A stretch of 64,000 nucleotides of DNA from Parelaphostrongylus tenuis (lineage: Eukaryota; Nematoda; Chromadorea; Rhabditida; Metastrongylidae): the NCBI GenBank assembly GCA_019055375.1, contig JAHQIW010007284.1, positions 124,001 through 188,000 of the forward strand, read 5' to 3'. Under the pieces are notes generated by a model. It was not told where the DNA came from. It saw nothing but the letters and a program-made list of their open reading frames with translations, and searched no databases. Below are positions 59,989-64,000 of the stretch, one piece after another; within the stretch, counting starts at the first letter, position 1; the number at the start of each line of letters is the position of its first letter. The position numbers and the translations under genes are program-made.

Positions 59989-61719
59989 GTTTGTGTTTGA
60001 ATATCTCTTTATCATAACGTTTAGAAGTCTTTTAAAACTTAGATTTCCTGAAAAGTGAATATCATTATCGCTTGCTCCACTGCTCTTTCTTATTCTTAAT
60101 AAGAAGAGAAAAGTAACATGAATTGCTTTTATTCATCGCCCTTTCACTTCACGTTTTCATCCAGATTTTATCTGGCTGACAAGTTAGTGTTCTCATTGTA
60201 TAAAAGCCACCTAGAATTGACGATTGAAAGCGGTGCAGTATCTTGTAAAACTGCGCTAAGTGTATTTTCCTTCTATTTTTTCTGCATATCCTTTGAAAAA
60301 TTATCTTTTTCATGAAACAGCTGTTCATTTAGTAGTAGAATTATAAATGTCGTTAGTCAATCTATCGGTGATACATCATGTATTTGATTCCGTTCTAGTA
60401 TCGATGATGTTACGAAGATACTTGACATATAAAATCACTTTCTGCCTGATTCTTCATTGAGTAAGCGTTCCTATCCTCCTCTATCAGTTTGTATTAGCTT
60501 GTCAGTTCCGGAGGAGTGAAAGGCTTGGCGAGATCTGAACGCAGGATTGAAATAAGAAATTTGCTCAATTGTGCAGTGGAAGAATTTTCTGGGTACCAAT
60601 GTGTCGAACTGCAAGTGATTCACACCGCACCTCTCCTCTACGTTGTGAGATTCTCCAGGCTGTGAGATTTTCATTAGATAGCGCAACTAAAGTAAACCGA
60701 TGTGAGTTAACGCTTGGAATTGCTCCCTCTGCAGAGCTCCATGTGACAGTCATAGAGTGCAAATTATTCTACGGTCCTCAAGAACAGATCACTGTTTGTG
60801 ATGACAATCTGGAAATGCCTAAGTGAAAATCCGCTGAGACATGCAGAATTCTTGTTGAAGGCATAGTTGAACGTGACTGCATTTTGCATAGATAGACTGA
60901 AAAGTCTAGACATTCTCAAGCTTCTTAGACAATTCATTGAACTGAATCGGTTAATTACTTTTGAAAAAAGGTACTTGTCTAAATTGCAAGTGATTTTCCT
61001 CTAGCTTGTCCTGAAAATTCTAGTGAAGTACAAGATATGAGCGTTTAGTTAAGCTATACAATACATAGCAAGCTTGCCAATAGCATCTATTCCATAATTG
61101 GAGAACTAGTGGTTATGCTGCCTTTGTTACGATCGCTAGCTTAGCTTGTCTACATATCCGATTTTTTCAACTGCTAACCAGCCAGGGAACATTGGTCAAT
61201 TTTGACTCCATGTAAAGTCGATTACATCAGCAAGATCCGCTTTTTCATCATTGCGCATTAAAGGCATAATTGCTAGAGAAGACCTAATTTGTGGAATATT
61301 TTTGATAAGGGCTCTTAATTCTAGTTTCTCACATAAACTTCCGTCCATGCCGTTCTTTGAGTATTTTTAGCGTAGAATAACTTGTAACACGATTTCCGAA
61401 CAGTAGTTTTTGCACTTATTACCAGGTCATATGACTCTCATGGATGCCTTACTATACATTACAGCTGGCTGCTCAAAAGACACCCAGCAGTGATGAAAAA
61501 TAACAAACAAATACTCTGGTTGGAAATCTTCTATCTGAGAAGTAGACACTAAGTTGAGAGCACTCTTTGGTAAATTTTTAGTCAATAGTTCTTTATACCT
61601 CTTATCTACTACATATTAGTAGCCAAAATTGCGATGGTACGTCTTGTTAACAATACTAATATTTTTCTAAAATTTTAGTTCTTTGTGAACTAGTACTCTA
61701 ACCAAGTCAGCTATATCCC
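59989..61719. other. Downstream of the last fucosidase exon found; no supported gene
   Basis: An acceptor-like TTTTCATCCAG at 60.16 kb is followed by an open frame that does not match the expected GH29 continuation. A poor SINE-like fragment may lie at 60.47-60.59 kb (GTTCCGGAGGAGTGAAAGGC). Confidence 0.45.
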
Positions 61720-63990
61720 TTTGCGGAGGGCGCCATTTTCGGCTGGCGGGTGCCCGGACGACAGCGAAGTGAGGCAGCCGCCGCCTTCTCCAAGACTAAT
61801 GTGGTAGTTTTCTAATGAAAAATTTAGTTCTACCGTCAAGAAATGGGATTTTATGTGCCACTAGATGGTCAAATATGATAGAACAGGCTTTAGTAAGGTT
61901 ATTTTTGTTGAAATTATCATTACTGATGAATTTATAATCTTCGCTTTCTAAAGGAAGAACCAAGTATTTGTGCAAAGGTCATATTTATAACCTTTACCGA
62001 ACATTACTATGATCCTTTATTTATAGTAAACCACAATTCAATCAAATCTGTCTCCTATTTCTTTCATTTTCCCGTATACTTTATTGCATGAAGTTCATAA
62101 AATTAAACGGCATTGTTCTATATGGCGGCGCCACTTGAGGCCTAAGGCAAAAACAAATTTTTTGCTTTTGCAAAATATTTCTGTAGTTTATTGACAGCTA
62201 ATTCAACGAAATTTCAATGGTATGTTTAATTTCCCAAATAGCTTATTTGTGGCGCCGTACCAGGCAGAATAAGATTTTGTTCCTCATTCGAAGATCCTTC
62301 ACTAAATAAAAGCCTTGCTGTAATGAACTTTCAAACTTTAGATGGAAAAATCTTTTCTATTACAATGGTATATCTGGCTTTGAAAAAGACTTCTTCGAGC
62401 TCTGTATCGACCGAAGGAGTACTCGGTTTTACACTCAGACCTTCCAAATTCTTCTTGTGCGAATTACAGAGCTCTTCTTGTGCGAATCGCAGAGCTCTAA
62501 GAAGTTTTTTCTAAAGAGCAAACATATTTTCGTAGTCAGAAAAATTTGCTCTAACTAATGGTCAAAATTTTGTTATAAAAAACTCTTATCAGGTAAGAAA
62601 TCTTTAAGTGTGAAACAAAATATTATTTCGACTGGTACGGCGTTAAAAACCAGCGAGATGAGAAATAAAATATATCTTCAAAAATCACTTGAAGCTATCA
62701 GATAATCATACACTCTTTATATAACAGCAAAGAATACGCTTTTAGCGAAGGCCTCAAGTGGCGCAGCCATAATAGAACAGTACCATTAATCATCACCTGT
62801 ATCACCTGTCGTCCCGTTGATCGTCGAGTGACTCGAGTGGGTACCAGCAACATTTCTATTTTTCCCTATCGCGTGCTGGAGTAGCCCAGTGAGTCCTCCT
62901 AGCTCTAGGGATTCGCTGAGCATCATATCTTTCTTCTATAGTTTTCGTGAAGAAATTGGACCAACGGGCGGTGGTCTTCCTGTAGAGCGCTTGATGTTCC
63001 GAGGAATCCAGTCGGTAACGGCTCTCGTCCATCGGTTGCCGTTGAAGCGCATCACGTGTCCGGCCCACCTTATTTTCGATATCCTGGCGTGTAGGACCAT
63101 TAATCATACTGGGTGAAAATTGGAAAACAATTAAAAAGTTCGTCAAAAATAATCCTGCTTGTTGCATGCGATCCCACTTCATCGAAAATCCTTCATATTT
63201 TCTTAATTATTTTTGCAGTTCAGATTCCCAATTCTCAGATCAAGGCATAATTTCGTTCGAATACTTTATCCATGGCTATGGTGTGCGAAGAAGACTTGGT
63301 GGTACAGTGGTTCTTTCCCGTTCTCTTCACCATGTTTGGGCCCTTTCGTAGATACGTATGAAACGTTATAGTAATCGCTCGATAGCTAAAATATGTGAAC
63401 TTGAACGATGTATTTTTTTCCTTAATTGGCATGTTTTCTTCGCTGTAACAATAAAAAAAATATTTTGTTTCATATTCAAGCATTTCTCGCCGGTTAAAGC
63501 TTTTTAATAAGCAACTGATAATAATTAGATAGGGAAAACCTTAGTAATTTTAGCGGTGTACTTGATTTTGATAAAAGACTTATCAGAGTGTTGTAATGGT
63601 CAAAAGAAGATTAGATTTCGCGAATTTAAATAATTTTCAATGTCCGCATCCTGTTTTGACCTTCTAGGAAAAACACGTCTACTGATTTTTGTCAGAGTTA
63701 TATTAACTGTTGTATAGTTTAAATCCTGTAAATTTTGCTGAGTATGCTTTATTCTTAACTTGGCTTCCTCAATGCGCACTAGCAATAAAAATCAGAATGT
63801 CATTCACACTAAGCATTTTCCACTGAAATTAGTTTTTCCGCTGAACTTCTAAAACTCTCCGATAGCTCAAATCTAGACGATTTCCACAATGACTTTGTTT
63901 TTAAGAAGAACTTTTTTTGCTGTACTGTGTAGCAGTCAAAAGAAGATTACGTCTCGCAGTTAGTTGAGGTGTGTTGGTAGAGGCACGGTG
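61720..63990 (+). repeat. Long dispersed repeat, copy 2, interrupted by an RTE fragment
   Basis: Same block order as 32627-34420. Between blocks are a segment around 62120-62780 bounded by inverted GGCGCCACTTGAGGCCT and its partner near 62750, and the RTE fragment at 62.8-63.1 kb. A local duplication of GAGCTCTTCTTGTGCGAAT-like sequence is at 62450-62500. The copy runs off the window. Confidence 0.75.
62790..63112 (-). mobile_element. RTE-type non-LTR retrotransposon 3' fragment
   Basis: Minus-strand frames give KVGRTRDALQRQPMDESRYR and then TTARWSNFFTKTIEERYDAQ, followed by RIPRARRTHWATPARDREK. This is the very conserved C-terminus of RTE-clade reverse transcriptase proteins (RTTGRPPTRWSDFF... 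and ARDRDKW). A frameshift separates the first block from the RWAGHVMR-like reading. The 3' end runs into ATC-rich sequence (GATGATTAATGG on the minus strand), as RTE tails do. It interrupts the dispersed repeat that starts at 61.72 kb. Confidence 0.8.
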
Positions 63991-64000
63991 ACTTTGAGGC

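Noticed and set aside
60118..60315. Next fucosidase exon
   Set aside because: Good acceptor-like sequence, but the translation does not match the expected GH29 segment with GGNLLLNIGP.

Overview
The window is AT-rich eukaryotic DNA, most likely from a clade V (strongylid or hookworm-like) nematode. The evidence is: short exons split by GT-AG introns with TTTCAG-type acceptors; a degenerate array of the nematode telomere hexamer (GCCTAA, the complement of TTAGGC) at 23.2 kb; nematode-style AMPK-gamma, catechol-O-methyltransferase-like and alpha-L-fucosidase genes; and many tRNA-derived SINEs, mariners and Penelope-like or RTE-type remnants. The species is inferred, not proven.

Three genes can be rebuilt exon by exon with consistent splice phases. 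(1) A divergent AMPK gamma subunit lies on the minus strand (16804 down to 7457): eight exons, one only 34 bp, covering most of the four CBS motifs; the first and last exons were not found. (2) An SAM-dependent O-methyltransferase of the COMT/CCoAOMT type lies on the plus strand (43526-45424): eight exons with a complete start and stop, but two single-base frame discontinuities in exon 4. (3) A GH29 alpha-L-fucosidase lies on the plus strand (54066-59988): a signal-peptide exon plus eight catalytic-domain exons; the C-terminal part was not found. Six further single exons look coding but I do not recognise them.

The rest is a mobile-element landscape. The most notable signal is a set of ten hammerhead-ribozyme-like motifs. 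One, at about 36.63-36.69 kb, keeps every core position and sits 150 bp upstream of a Penelope-like GIY-YIG endonuclease remnant. The others are degenerate but show compensatory changes in stems I and II. They lie in intergenic DNA and in introns of the methyltransferase and fucosidase genes, in two cases as inverted pairs. Most have a short palindromic stem III, which suggests a dimeric hammerhead of the Penelope or retrozyme type.

Other structure: a ~300-bp tRNA-derived SINE (nine copies); two families of inverted-repeat elements that enclose a tRNA-like sequence; a ~2-kb near-perfect foldback element (28.08-30.08 kb) with ~720-bp arms; three decayed mariner/Tc1-type transposons; a four-level nested insertion in fucosidase intron 3; a 186-bp purine-rich tandem repeat; and several dispersed repeat families filling the gaps between genes.
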